This document shows positions 54,205 to 63,871 of a stretch of DNA of 64,000 nt, piece by piece. The DNA lies in the NCBI GenBank assembly GCA_035308365.1, contig DATGGU010000076.1, positions 124,001 to 188,000 on the forward strand, given 5' to 3'. This DNA is from PALSA-505 sp035308365. Its GTDB lineage: Bacteria > Actinomycetota > Actinomycetes > Streptosporangiales > Streptosporangiaceae. The notes under the pieces are model-generated. The model had not been told where the DNA came from and did no database searches. It saw only the letters and a list, made by a program, of their open reading frames with translations. Position 1 is the first letter of the stretch, and each line of letters starts with the position of its first letter. The position numbers were made by a program, and so were the translations under genes.

Positions 54205-55998
54205 GTGAACTCCGGGGATCGGGAGATGGCCGCGCCGGGAGCTGGAGCGGCCACGGCGCTGGGTCCGGACAAGCGGGCGGCCGCCCTCGGCGACCGGGAG
54301 CGGACCGCCGCCCTGGCCGCGCTTGCCGCGCAGGAGCAGCATGTCCTGGTGGTCGGCGGCGGCGTGACCGGCGCGGGCGTGGCGCTGGATGCGGCCACCC
54401 GGGGCCTGTCGGTCGGGCTGGTCGAGGCCAGGGACTTCGCCTCGGGCACGTCGTCGCGATCGAGCAAGCTGATCCACGGCGGCCTGAGGTACCTGGAGCA
54501 GCTCAACTTCGGGCTGGTCCGGGAGGCACTGACCGAACGGTCACTGCTGCTGCAACGGATCGCGCCGCACCTGGTCCGGCCGGTCTCGTTCCTGTACCCG
54601 ATCTTGCACCGCGGCGGCTGGGAGCGGGTCTACGTGGGTGCCGGGGTGAGCCTGTACGACTCGCTCGGCTTCTCCATGGGCCAGGTCCGAGGGCTGCCCG
54701 GGCACAAGCAGCTCACCAGGCATGCCGCGCTCGAACTGGCGCCAGCGCTGAAGCGGTCCGTAGTACACGGCGCGATCAGGTACTGGGACGCGCAGGTGGA
54801 CGACGCCAGGTTCGTCACCACGCTGCTGCGCACCGCCGCCAGCTACGGCGCCAGGATCGCCTCGCGCACCCAGGTCACCGGGTTCCTGCGCGAAGGTGAA
54901 CGGGTCACCGGCGTGCGCGCGGTGGACCTGGAGTCGGGCGCGGAGATCGAGATCCGTGCGCAGCAGGTGGTCAACGCCACGGGCGTGTGGACCGACGACA
55001 TCCAGGCGCTGGTCGGCGGCCGGGGAATGATCAACGTGCGGGCTTCCAAGGGTGTGCACCTGGTGGTGCCCAGGGACCGGATCCACTCCAGCACCGGCAT
55101 CATCCTGCGCACCCCGGTGAGCGTGCTGTTCGTCATACCCTGGGGCCGGCACTGGATCCTCGGCACCACCGACACGGACTGGTCGCTGGACAAGGCGCAC
55201 CCCGCCGCCAGCAGATCGGACGTTGACTACGTGCTCGCCCAGGTCAACCGGGTACTGAAGGTGCCGCTGACCCGGGACGACGTGGAGGGCGTCTACGCCG
55301 GGCTGCGGCCGCTGCTCAGCGGTGAGTCGGACGAGACCTCCAAGCTGTCCCGGGAGCACATGGTCGCCCACCCGGTGCCCGGCCTGGTGATGATCGCCGG
55401 CGGGAAATACACCACCTACCGGGTGATGGCCAGGGACGCCGTGGACGCGGTGGCGCACGGGCTGGACGGCAAGGTGCCACGCTCGTGCACGGACATGGTC
55501 CCGCTGGTGGGCGCCGAAGGGTTCCCCGCGCTGTGGAACTCCAGATACCAGATGGCCAGGGCGGCGGGCCTGCACGTGGCCAGGATCGAGCACCTGCTGC
55601 ACCGGTATGGCACGCTGATCGGCGAGGTGCTCGGCCTGATCGAGGCCGACCCCAGCCTCGGCAGGCCGCTGTCCGGCGCCGATGACTACCTGCGGGCGGA
55701 GATCGTCTACGCGGCCTCGCACGAAGGTGCCAGGCACCTGTATGACGCGCTGGCCAGGCGCACGCACATCACCATGGAGACCTGGGACCACGGGATCTCG
55801 GCCGCCCACGAGGTGGCCGGGCTGATGGCCGGGCCGCTCGGCTGGGACTCGCGGCAGATCGAGCGGGAGATAACGCACTACCAGACCGCGATCGCCGCCG
55901 AACGCGCCGCCCAGGAGGCCAGCGACGACCGCGCGGCGGACGCGATCCGGCTCGGTGCCCCGGACATCGTCCCGCTGATGGGTACGGCCGCCCCCTAG
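54205..55998 (+). CDS. glpD: Glycerol-3-phosphate dehydrogenase, aerobic type
   Basis: FAD-dependent membrane-associated enzyme oxidising glycerol-3-phosphate to dihydroxyacetone phosphate; 597 residues. The FAD motif VVGGGVTGAGVALDAATRG starts near residue 49. SSRSSKLIHGGLRYLEQ and GTTDTDW are family signatures. GTG 54205 is preferred because a -10 box lies seven bases upstream. An ATG at 54226 is the alternative, but its only purine box touches it. The first 45 residues are low-complexity. Confidence 0.93.
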   Translation: MNSGDREMAAPGAGAATALGPDKRAAALGDRERTAALAALAAQEQHVLVVGGGVTGAGVALDAATRGLSVGLVEARDFASGTSSRSSKLIHGGLRYLEQLNFGLVREALTERSLLLQRIAPHLVRPVSFLYPILHRGGWERVYVGAGVSLYDSLGFSMGQVRGLPGHKQLTRHAALELAPALKRSVVHGAIRYWDAQVDDARFVTTLLRTAASYGARIASRTQVTGFLREGERVTGVRAVDLESGAEIEIRAQQVVNATGVWTDDIQALVGGRGMINVRASKGVHLVVPRDRIHSSTGIILRTPVSVLFVIPWGRHWILGTTDTDWSLDKAHPAASRSDVDYVLAQVNRVLKVPLTRDDVEGVYAGLRPLLSGESDETSKLSREHMVAHPVPGLVMIAGGKYTTYRVMARDAVDAVAHGLDGKVPRSCTDMVPLVGAEGFPALWNSRYQMARAAGLHVARIEHLLHRYGTLIGEVLGLIEADPSLGRPLSGADDYLRAEIVYAASHEGARHLYDALARRTHITMETWDHGISAAHEVAGLMAGPLGWDSRQIEREITHYQTAIAAERAAQEASDDRAADAIRLGAPDIVPLMGTAAP

Positions 55999-56001
55999 AA
56001 T
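55996..56001 (+). promoter_or_regulatory. -10 box for leaderless trpS
   Basis: TAGAAT overlaps the glpD stop codon (TAG 55996-55998) and lies six bases before the GTG of trpS. There is no Shine-Dalgarno. It has the same geometry as at glpD and the mutase gene. Confidence 0.6.
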
Positions 56002-56007
56002 CGGGGC

Positions 56008-57024
<1,017 letters not shown>

Positions 57025-57036
<12 letters not shown>

Positions 57037-57243
57037 CGCGCGCCGCCGGCGGTAGTGCAGCACGAAGCCGGCGACGGTCAGCGCGAACAGCGCCAAGAAG
57101 CTGACGCCGATCGTGACCGGGCCGTAGGGAACGAGCCGCTGGCGGCGGACTTGAACTCGGTGAGCGGCGTGCGTCCAGCCCGTTGGGCTGGACGGCCACG
57201 GTGTCGTCGGCCCGAGTTCGTGCGCCTCGTCGTGCTGGTCACT
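57025..57243 (-). pseudogene. Frameshifted remnant of a membrane protein gene
   Basis: On the minus strand, three frames read in sequence give a coherent protein end. The segments are ADDTVAVQPNGLDA, then PLTEFKSAASGSF, then YGPVTIGVSFLALFALTVAG followed by FVLHYRRRRALSR and a stop at 57025. At least two frameshifts separate them, and no start exists. The product would have had one C-terminal helix with a basic tail. The parent family is not identified. It overlaps the end of trpS by 12 bases. Confidence 0.55.
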
Positions 57244-57267
57244 GTGTCACCGGCCTGGCATGGCCCG

Positions 57268-57273
57268 TAGCCT
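57268..57273 (+). promoter_or_regulatory. -10 box for the leaderless mutase gene
   Basis: TAGCCT, seven bases before ATG 57281. A weak -35-like GTGTCA is at 57244-57249 (18-base spacing). No Shine-Dalgarno. Confidence 0.5.
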
Positions 57274-57280
57274 TGGCCCC

Positions 57281-58861
57281 ATGGTGCGTGAGTCGGAGTC
57301 GGGGCTGCCGGTCGAGGCCGTGTACGGTCCTGGTCATCTGAAGGATTTCAGCCCCGCGGAGAGGCTGGGCGAGCCGGGCGAGTACCCGTTCACCCGTGGG
57401 ATCTATCCCACGATGTACACGACGCGGCCCTGGACGATGCGGCAGTACGCCGGGTTCGCCACGGCGGCGGACTCCAACCGGCGGTACCACCAGCTCATCG
57501 ACGCGGGCACCACCGGGCTTTCGGTGGCCTTCGACCTGCCGACCCAGATGGGGTACGACTCGGATGCGCCGGTGGCGCACGGCGAGGTGGGGCGGGTCGG
57601 CGTGGCCATCGACTCCATCGAGGACATGCGGGTGCTGATGGGTGGCATCCCGCTGGACAAGGTCTCCACGTCGATGACGATCAACGCTCCGGCGGCCGTG
57701 CTGCTGCTGCTCTACCAGCTCGTCGCGGAGGAACAGGGGATCGGCGGGGGCAGCCTGAACGGGACCGTGCAGAACGACATTCTGAAGGAGTACATCGCCC
57801 GCGGGACCTACATCTACCCGCCGCAGCACTCGCTGCGGCTGGCCGCCGACACCTTCGCCTACTGCCGGACCGAGATCCCGCGCTGGAACACCATTTCCAT
57901 TTCGGGGTACCACATGGCCGAGGCCGGGGCGACCCCGGTGCAGGAGATCGCGTTCACGCTCGCCAACGGCAAGGAATATGTACGGGCGGCGCTGGCGGCG
58001 GGGCTGAAGGTGGACGAGTTCGCGCCGCGGCTGTCGTTCTTCTTCGTGGCCCGCTCGACGCTGCTCGAAGAGGTGGCGAAATTCAGGGCGGCGCGGCGGA
58101 TCTGGGCGCAGATCATGCGGGACGAGTTCGGCGCGGTGGACCCGAAGTCGCAGATGCTGCGGTTCCACACGCAGACCGCGGGGGTGCAGCTCACCGCTCA
58201 GCAGCCGGAGGTGAACCTGGTGCGGGTGACCATCCAGGCGCTGGCCGCGGTGCTGGGCGGGACGCAGTCGCTGCACACCAACTCCTTCGACGAGGCGATC
58301 GGGCTGCCCAGCGAGAAGGCGGCGAGGCTGGCGCTGCGGACGCAGCAGGTGGTCGCCTACGAGAGCGACCTGACGGCCACCGTGGATCCGTTCGCCGGGT
58401 CGTACGCCGTGGAATCCATGACCGATGATGTCGAGGCTGCCGCGCGTGAGCTGATCGACCAGGTCGAGGAGGCCGGAGGCGCGGTGACGGCGATCGAGCA
58501 GGGGTTGCAGAAGGCCGCGATCGAGCGTTCGGCCTACCAGGTGACCCGGCAGGTGGAGGCCGGGGACCGGGTGATCATCGGGGTGAACCGGTTCCAGGCC
58601 GAGGCCGAGGATCCGCAGCAGCCGCTGCGGGTGGACCTGGCCATCGAGAAGGAGCAGGCGAAGCGGCTGGCCAGGCTGCGCGACCGCAGGGACGCCGGTG
58701 AGCACAGGAGACGCCTGGACGACCTCAGGCGGACGGCCGAGGGGCCGGAGAACGTACTGGTGCCGCTGCGGGAGGCGCTGCGGGCCATGGCGACCGTCGG
58801 TGAGGTGTGTGACGCGCTGCGTGAGGTGTGGGGAATCTACCAGCCGCCGGATCTGGACTGA
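57281..58861 (+). CDS. Acyl-CoA mutase large subunit (methylmalonyl-CoA mutase family)
   Basis: 526 residues forming only the substrate-binding TIM barrel; the C-terminal B12-binding domain is absent, so a separate small subunit is needed. Residues matching methylmalonyl-CoA mutase positions are kept: Tyr in RQYAGF (Y89), Arg in HSLRLAADTFAY (R207), His in SISGYHM (H244). Isobutyryl-CoA mutases usually have Phe and Gln at the first two. That points to a dicarboxylic acyl-CoA substrate, but the assignment is inference. ATG 57281, probably leaderless. Confidence 0.88.
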   Translation: MVRESESGLPVEAVYGPGHLKDFSPAERLGEPGEYPFTRGIYPTMYTTRPWTMRQYAGFATAADSNRRYHQLIDAGTTGLSVAFDLPTQMGYDSDAPVAHGEVGRVGVAIDSIEDMRVLMGGIPLDKVSTSMTINAPAAVLLLLYQLVAEEQGIGGGSLNGTVQNDILKEYIARGTYIYPPQHSLRLAADTFAYCRTEIPRWNTISISGYHMAEAGATPVQEIAFTLANGKEYVRAALAAGLKVDEFAPRLSFFFVARSTLLEEVAKFRAARRIWAQIMRDEFGAVDPKSQMLRFHTQTAGVQLTAQQPEVNLVRVTIQALAAVLGGTQSLHTNSFDEAIGLPSEKAARLALRTQQVVAYESDLTATVDPFAGSYAVESMTDDVEAAARELIDQVEEAGGAVTAIEQGLQKAAIERSAYQVTRQVEAGDRVIIGVNRFQAEAEDPQQPLRVDLAIEKEQAKRLARLRDRRDAGEHRRRLDDLRRTAEGPENVLVPLREALRAMATVGEVCDALREVWGIYQPPDLD

Positions 58862-59109
58862 TCCGGGTTCCTGCCGCGGAGATTCGGGCGCGGCCGTGGC
58901 ATTCCCGCTTCCACAAGATCTCGCGCCAGGGCTTTCTGCAAAGCGTCCCCTGCATGACGATAAAGGGACTATGACTATGGGCCGCCGTTTATCTGGTTAC
59001 TATCCGTGCACAGGCTTCGCCTATCTAGCATGGATGGCAGCCGGTCACCTCTGCGGGACAGCCCGCAAACCAGCGGCCAACCTGGAAAGATTGCGGATGG
59101 AGGTCGCCG

Positions 59110-60276
59110 GTGGTCATTGACTGGAACCCGTCACGGGGTGCGACGCTGGGTGTGGAATGGGAACTGCAGCTCATCGATGCCCGGACCAGGATGCTCCGCC
59201 AGGATGCCCGCGAGGTACTCGCAGCCCTGCCCGAGCTGGGCGAGGGCAGTGAGCGTCCAAAGATCCGCTACGAGCTCATGCAGTCGCAAATCGAGCTGGC
59301 CACCGGAATCTGCAGCACGGTGGCCGAGGCGAAGCAGGATCTGGCCGAGACAATCGCGCAAGTCCAGCGGGTAACGCGGCCGCGCGATATGATGCTGACC
59401 TGCGCAGGGACGCATCCCTTCAGCGACTGGAGGGACGCGAAGATGGCGCCCGTGCAGCGGTATGCCGAGCTTATCGAGCAGATGCAGTGGCTGGTCCGCA
59501 GGATCCAGCTCTGCAGCGTTCAGGTTCATGTGGGACTAGCCGACGGTAGCAGGGCCATCCCGATCATCAATGCCCTGTCCAGGTACCTGCCGCATTTCCT
59601 GGGGCTGACCGCGTCGAGCCCGTTCTGGAACGGGCAGGACACCGGGCTGGCGTCCAGCCGGGCGGTCATCTTCGACGCGTTGCCGACGGCAGGGCCGCCT
59701 CATCGCCTTTCGGACTGGAGTGAGTTCGAGGAGTACATGGACACGCTGCTCCGCGCCGGAACGATCCGGAGCATCAAGGAAGTGTGGTGGGACATCCGGC
59801 CGCACCCGGACTTCGGCACGATCGAGGTCCGGATGTGCGACGGCGTGCCTACCCTGCGTGAGATAGGCATGGTGGCGGCCCTGTCCCAGTCCCTGGTCCA
59901 GCTCTTCAGCTTCCAGCTCGACCGCGGTTACCAACTGCCCAGCCCGGCAACTTGGGTCGTTCGGGACAACAAGTGGCGCGCGACAAGGTACGGTCTTGAC
60001 GCAACAGTGATCACCGATGACAGCGGTGCCACGGCACCGTTGCGTGATGAGCTCTACGAGCTGGTACGCGAGCTCGAGCCTGTGGCGGACAGGCTGGGCT
60101 GCGGTGCCGAGCTTGCCGTGGTTTCCGAAGTGCTTGAGCAGGGTGCGTCATACGAGCGGCAGCGGGCCGTTATGGCTGACGGTGGCGGGCTCACCGAGGT
60201 GGTGGATGCCCTGGTCACCGAGTTCGCGGAAAACCGGTTCCTGTGCCCGGGGGAGGCAGCGCATGCCGGGAGATGA
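59110..60276 (+). CDS. GCS2-family carboxylate-amine ligase (YbdK type)
   Basis: 388 residues of the glutamate-cysteine ligase 2 fold. The N-terminal motif is LGVEWELQLID, where many family members have EEE. ELMQSQIELATGIC, CSVQVHVGLADG and WWDIRPHPDFGTIEVRMCD are further signatures. It should join an amine to a carboxylate with ATP; the natural substrate is unknown. GTG 59110 behind GGAGG. The last 14 bases overlap the amidohydrolase gene, so the two probably work together. Confidence 0.82.
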   Translation: MVIDWNPSRGATLGVEWELQLIDARTRMLRQDAREVLAALPELGEGSERPKIRYELMQSQIELATGICSTVAEAKQDLAETIAQVQRVTRPRDMMLTCAGTHPFSDWRDAKMAPVQRYAELIEQMQWLVRRIQLCSVQVHVGLADGSRAIPIINALSRYLPHFLGLTASSPFWNGQDTGLASSRAVIFDALPTAGPPHRLSDWSEFEEYMDTLLRAGTIRSIKEVWWDIRPHPDFGTIEVRMCDGVPTLREIGMVAALSQSLVQLFSFQLDRGYQLPSPATWVVRDNKWRATRYGLDATVITDDSGATAPLRDELYELVRELEPVADRLGCGAELAVVSEVLEQGASYERQRAVMADGGGLTEVVDALVTEFAENRFLCPGEAAHAGR

Positions 60277-61552
60277 TGTGACGGGGGAGCTCGACGCGTT
60301 TCTCGCCGGGCATTCCGCCGAGCTGATCGACTTCCGCCGTGACCTGCATGCCCACCCGGAGATTGGCTACCACGAGCACCGGACCACCCAGCGGGTCTCG
60401 GCCCGGCTGGCCGAGGCTGGCCTGCGGCCCATGCTGCTGCCCAAGGGAACCGGGCTGATCGTGGACGTCGGCGATGCCAGCGCGCCGGTCGTGGCGCTGC
60501 GCGCCGACTTGGACGCGCTGCCCATCCAGGACGAGAAGGCCGTGCCGTACCGGTCCACGGTGCCGAACGCGTGCCATGCCTGTGGGCACGACGTGCACAC
60601 CACCATCCTGCTCGGCACCGGCCTTGTGCTGGCCGGGCAGGCGGCGGCAGGGCTGCTGCCCGGCCGGGTCCGGCTGATCTTCCAGCCCGCCGAGGAAGTC
60701 CCCGGCGGTGCGCTCGACGTGCTGGCCGCCGGTGGCATCGCCGGGGTGGAGCGGATCTTCGCGCTGCACTGCGACCCCCGGCTGGACGTGGGCAAGGTGG
60801 GAATCAGGACCGGCCCGATCACCGCCGCCTGCGACAAGATCAGCGTGCGGGTCACCGGGCCCGGCGGCCACACCGCCCGGCCGCATCTGACCGCCGACCT
60901 GGTCTACGCTCTCGGCAAGATCGTGACCGAGCTGCCCGCCGCGCTGACCCGGCGGGTGGATCCCCGGTCCAGCCTCAGCCTGGTCTGGGGGCGGGTGAGT
61001 GCCGGCTCGGCGGCCAACGCCATCCCGGACGACGGGGTGGCCGAGGGGACTGTCCGGTGCCTCGACGACGAGGCCTGGCAGGCCGCGCCGGACATGCTCA
61101 AGGCGCTGATCGACTCGGTGGCGAGCGCGTACGGGGTGATCGCCGAGCTCAACTACCAGCGCAACGTGCCGCCGACCGTCAACGAGGCGGCCAGCGCGGC
61201 GATGCTCACGGTGGCCGCCCAGCGGGCACTCGGCCCGGAGGCGGTGGCCGGCACGCCGCAGAGCCTGGGCGGCGAGGACTTCGCCTGGTACCTGGAGTCG
61301 ATCCCCGGCGCGCTGGCCCGGCTCGGCACCCGGACACCCGGTTCGCCGGAGCTGGACATCCACCAGGCCACGTTCGACGTGGACGAGCGGGCCATCGGTG
61401 TGGGGATCAGGCTGCTGGTGGAGACCTCGCTCACCGCCTTGCGGGAGGCAGGCGGGGCCGCCCCGGTGGACCAGCTGCCCAGGGCCGCGCACGCATTAGA
61501 GCCCCTGTCGAAGTCCCGGCTGGCCGGATTATCGTTGCCGATCAGTGCCTAG
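60263..61552 (+). CDS. M20-family amidohydrolase
   Basis: 429 residues, zinc/manganese amidohydrolase of the IAA-amino acid/hippurate hydrolase (AmiA/AmiB1) type. Metal ligands are in FRRDLHAHPEIGYHE, CHACGHDVHTT, QPAEEVPGG and the C-terminal LGGEDFAWYL. The dimerisation domain with GPGGHTARPH lies in the middle. ATG 60263 has GGGGGAGG at good spacing. Coupled to the upstream ligase gene: one may make and the other cleave an amide. Confidence 0.9.
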   Translation: MPGDDVTGELDAFLAGHSAELIDFRRDLHAHPEIGYHEHRTTQRVSARLAEAGLRPMLLPKGTGLIVDVGDASAPVVALRADLDALPIQDEKAVPYRSTVPNACHACGHDVHTTILLGTGLVLAGQAAAGLLPGRVRLIFQPAEEVPGGALDVLAAGGIAGVERIFALHCDPRLDVGKVGIRTGPITAACDKISVRVTGPGGHTARPHLTADLVYALGKIVTELPAALTRRVDPRSSLSLVWGRVSAGSAANAIPDDGVAEGTVRCLDDEAWQAAPDMLKALIDSVASAYGVIAELNYQRNVPPTVNEAASAAMLTVAAQRALGPEAVAGTPQSLGGEDFAWYLESIPGALARLGTRTPGSPELDIHQATFDVDERAIGVGIRLLVETSLTALREAGGAAPVDQLPRAAHALEPLSKSRLAGLSLPISA

Positions 61553-61656
61553 ATTGGGTTTCCGGCCGTTGCCGGGGAGCGCTTAGAGTAGGGCGGAGCG
61601 GCGGCCCACCGGCTGCCCGAGTCCTGCTCCCTGCCGAACTGCGGAGTGTCAGCGCG

Positions 61657-62439
61657 GTGTCCTCAGCCCAGCAGCAACCCGGCCCGGCGAGTTCCGCACG
61701 CATGCCCAATGGGCATACGCGGGGTGTGCCGGGCAAGTTTGGCACATTCCGCCGCCCGGACGGCAAACCGGAAATGTACCGGTCGCCGATCGCGCCGCTG
61801 GTGTGGTGGGTGTGGGTCGTGTTCGCCGCGGCCAACCTGGCCGACCTCGCGGTGCAGGGCCGCAACCACTTCGCGGCGATGATCGCCGTGGTCCTGGTCC
61901 TGATCACCGGGGTGACCTACGTGGCGGCGTTCCGGCCGCGGGTGTTCGCCGACGACGATGGCATGACCATCATCAACCCGCTGCGCGCCTGGCGGGTGCC
62001 GTGGAACTGCGTGGAGGGCGTGGCGCTCGGCGACTCGCTCGAGGTCCACTGCAACTGGCAGGACGATAGTCTTCCCGGGTCGAACGGTGCCGGGCCGGGC
62101 GGGGGCGCGGCGAAGGCCGGCAACCGGCGCAAGAAGCTGTACGGGTGGGCCGTGCACTCGCCGCGGCGAAGCCGGCTCAAGGCCGAGCTGCGGGCCCAGC
62201 GTCAGGCGAGCTTGGCGGAGCGGAAGCAGTTCAAGACCTATAGCCAGCTTCCCAGGGAAGCCAGGGAAGCCATGACCAAAACGGATGCGGAGCACATCGT
62301 CCACTCGCTCGAAGACCGGGCCAACAGCGCCCGGGCCGCCGGGATCGCGACCCGCGGGCCGGTGGGGACCTGGAGCTGGCCGGCCGTCGCCGCGCTCGCC
62401 GGGCCGGCCCTCCTGGTGGTCGTGGTCGGCCTGATCTGA
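61657..62439 (+). CDS. Bacterial PH-domain membrane protein
   Basis: 260 residues. Two membrane segments (about 50-95) are followed by a PH-like domain (VFADDDGMTIINPLRAWRVP, then CVEGVALGDSLEVHCNW), a basic linker and a final C-terminal helix. It resembles the bPH_6 family; mycobacteria have such a gene (Rv3304) between the amidohydrolases and lpdA, as here. GTG 61657 with GGAG upstream is the best start; ATG 61702 is an alternative. Function unknown. Confidence 0.75.
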   Translation: MSSAQQQPGPASSARMPNGHTRGVPGKFGTFRRPDGKPEMYRSPIAPLVWWVWVVFAAANLADLAVQGRNHFAAMIAVVLVLITGVTYVAAFRPRVFADDDGMTIINPLRAWRVPWNCVEGVALGDSLEVHCNWQDDSLPGSNGAGPGGGAAKAGNRRKKLYGWAVHSPRRSRLKAELRAQRQASLAERKQFKTYSQLPREAREAMTKTDAEHIVHSLEDRANSARAAGIATRGPVGTWSWPAVAALAGPALLVVVVGLI

Positions 62440-62491
62440 CCGTCAGTGCCGCGGTGCCGGTGGTCTGTGGGATAGACGAGAATGAGGCACC

Positions 62492-63871
62492 GTGACTGAG
62501 CCGCGTGCACGCATCGTGATCATTGGCGGGGGTCCCGGGGGGTATGAGGCGGCCCTGGTGGCTGCCCAGCTCGGCGCCGAGGTCATCGTGGCGGACACCG
62601 ACGGGCTCGGCGGGGCCTGCGTGCTCACCGACTGCGTGCCGTCGAAGACGCTGATCCAGACGTCGAGCGCGATGGCCGCGCTGAACAGCTTCAGTGACCT
62701 GGGGATCCGGCTTGGCGAGGGTACGGCCCGCGTCGATGCTCCCCGGCTGTACCAGCGGATCAAGGCGCTGGCCAAGGCGCAGTCCAGCGATGTGGCGAGG
62801 CGGCTGGCCGCCGAAGGGGTCGAGGTCATCAACGCCCCGGGCCGCCTGGCCGGCCCGCAGGCCGTGTCCGTGGGCGGCCGGAAGATCAGTGCCGATGCCG
62901 TACTCGTCGCGACCGGCGCGCAGCCCCGCATCCTGCCCGGCGCGGAGCCCGACGGGGAGCGCATCCTCAACTGGCGGCAGCTCTACGACCTCGACGTGCT
63001 GCCCGAAGAACTGGTGGTCGTCGGCTCGGGCGTCACCGGGGCCGAGTTCGCCGGCGCCTATCAGGCGCTCGGCTCGCGGGTGACGCTGGTTTCCTCGCGC
63101 AGCAGGGTGCTGCCGCATGAGGACGAGGATGCGGCGATGGTGATCGAGGACGTGTTCCGCCGCAACGGGATGACCGTGCTCGGCAGGTCCAGGGCGGCCG
63201 GGGTGAAACGGACCGGCCACGGCGTCGTCGTCACCCTGACCGATGGCCGGACGGTGACCGGATCGCACTGCCTGCTGACCGTGGGCATGACCCCGGCCAC
63301 CCGGGGGCTGGGCCTGGCCGACGCCGGGGTCCGGCTGGATGGCAACGGGTTCGTCCAGGTGAACAGGGTGTCGCGGACCTCGGTCCCCGGCGTGTACGCG
63401 GCCGGTGACTGCACCGGCGTGATGATGCTGGCCTCGGTGGCGGCCATGCAGGGCCGGACGGCCATGTGGCATGCGCTCGGCGAGGCGGTGCAGCCGCTGC
63501 GGCTCAGTCACGTCGCGGCGACGATCTTCACCGACCCGGAGATCGCCACGGTCGGCGTCCCGCACAGCGCCGTCCTGGCCGGGGACGTGGCCGCCCGGTT
63601 GGTCAAGCTGCCGCTGGCCACCAACGCCAGGGCGAAGATGGCCGAGCTGCACGATGGGTTCGTCAAGATTTTCGCGCGGCCGGGCACGGGCATCGTGCTC
63701 GGCGGGGTGGTGGTGGCGCCGCGGGCGAGCGAGCTGATCCTGCCGGTGTCACTGGCCGTGGAGCAGCAGCTCACCGTGGACGAGATGGCGCACACGTTCG
63801 CTGTGTACCCGTCGCTGTCGGGCAGCCTGACCGAGGCGGCGCGCCGGCTCATGAAGTCCGCGGTGGACTAG
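62492..63871 (+). CDS. lpdA: LpdA-type flavoprotein disulfide reductase / quinone reductase
   Basis: 459 residues. The FAD motif is GGGPGGYEAALVAAQLG, the NAD(P) motif VVGSGVTGAEFAGAYQ, and the second FAD motif GVYAAGDCTG. The redox pair is kept in GGACVLTDCVPSK. The C-terminal His-Glu pair needed by lipoamide dehydrogenase is replaced (AVYPSLSGSL), as in mycobacterial LpdA (Rv3303c), which acts on quinones rather than lipoamide. GTG start without a clear Shine-Dalgarno. Confidence 0.9.
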   Translation: MTEPRARIVIIGGGPGGYEAALVAAQLGAEVIVADTDGLGGACVLTDCVPSKTLIQTSSAMAALNSFSDLGIRLGEGTARVDAPRLYQRIKALAKAQSSDVARRLAAEGVEVINAPGRLAGPQAVSVGGRKISADAVLVATGAQPRILPGAEPDGERILNWRQLYDLDVLPEELVVVGSGVTGAEFAGAYQALGSRVTLVSSRSRVLPHEDEDAAMVIEDVFRRNGMTVLGRSRAAGVKRTGHGVVVTLTDGRTVTGSHCLLTVGMTPATRGLGLADAGVRLDGNGFVQVNRVSRTSVPGVYAAGDCTGVMMLASVAAMQGRTAMWHALGEAVQPLRLSHVAATIFTDPEIATVGVPHSAVLAGDVAARLVKLPLATNARAKMAELHDGFVKIFARPGTGIVLGGVVVAPRASELILPVSLAVEQQLTVDEMAHTFAVYPSLSGSLTEAARRLMKSAVD

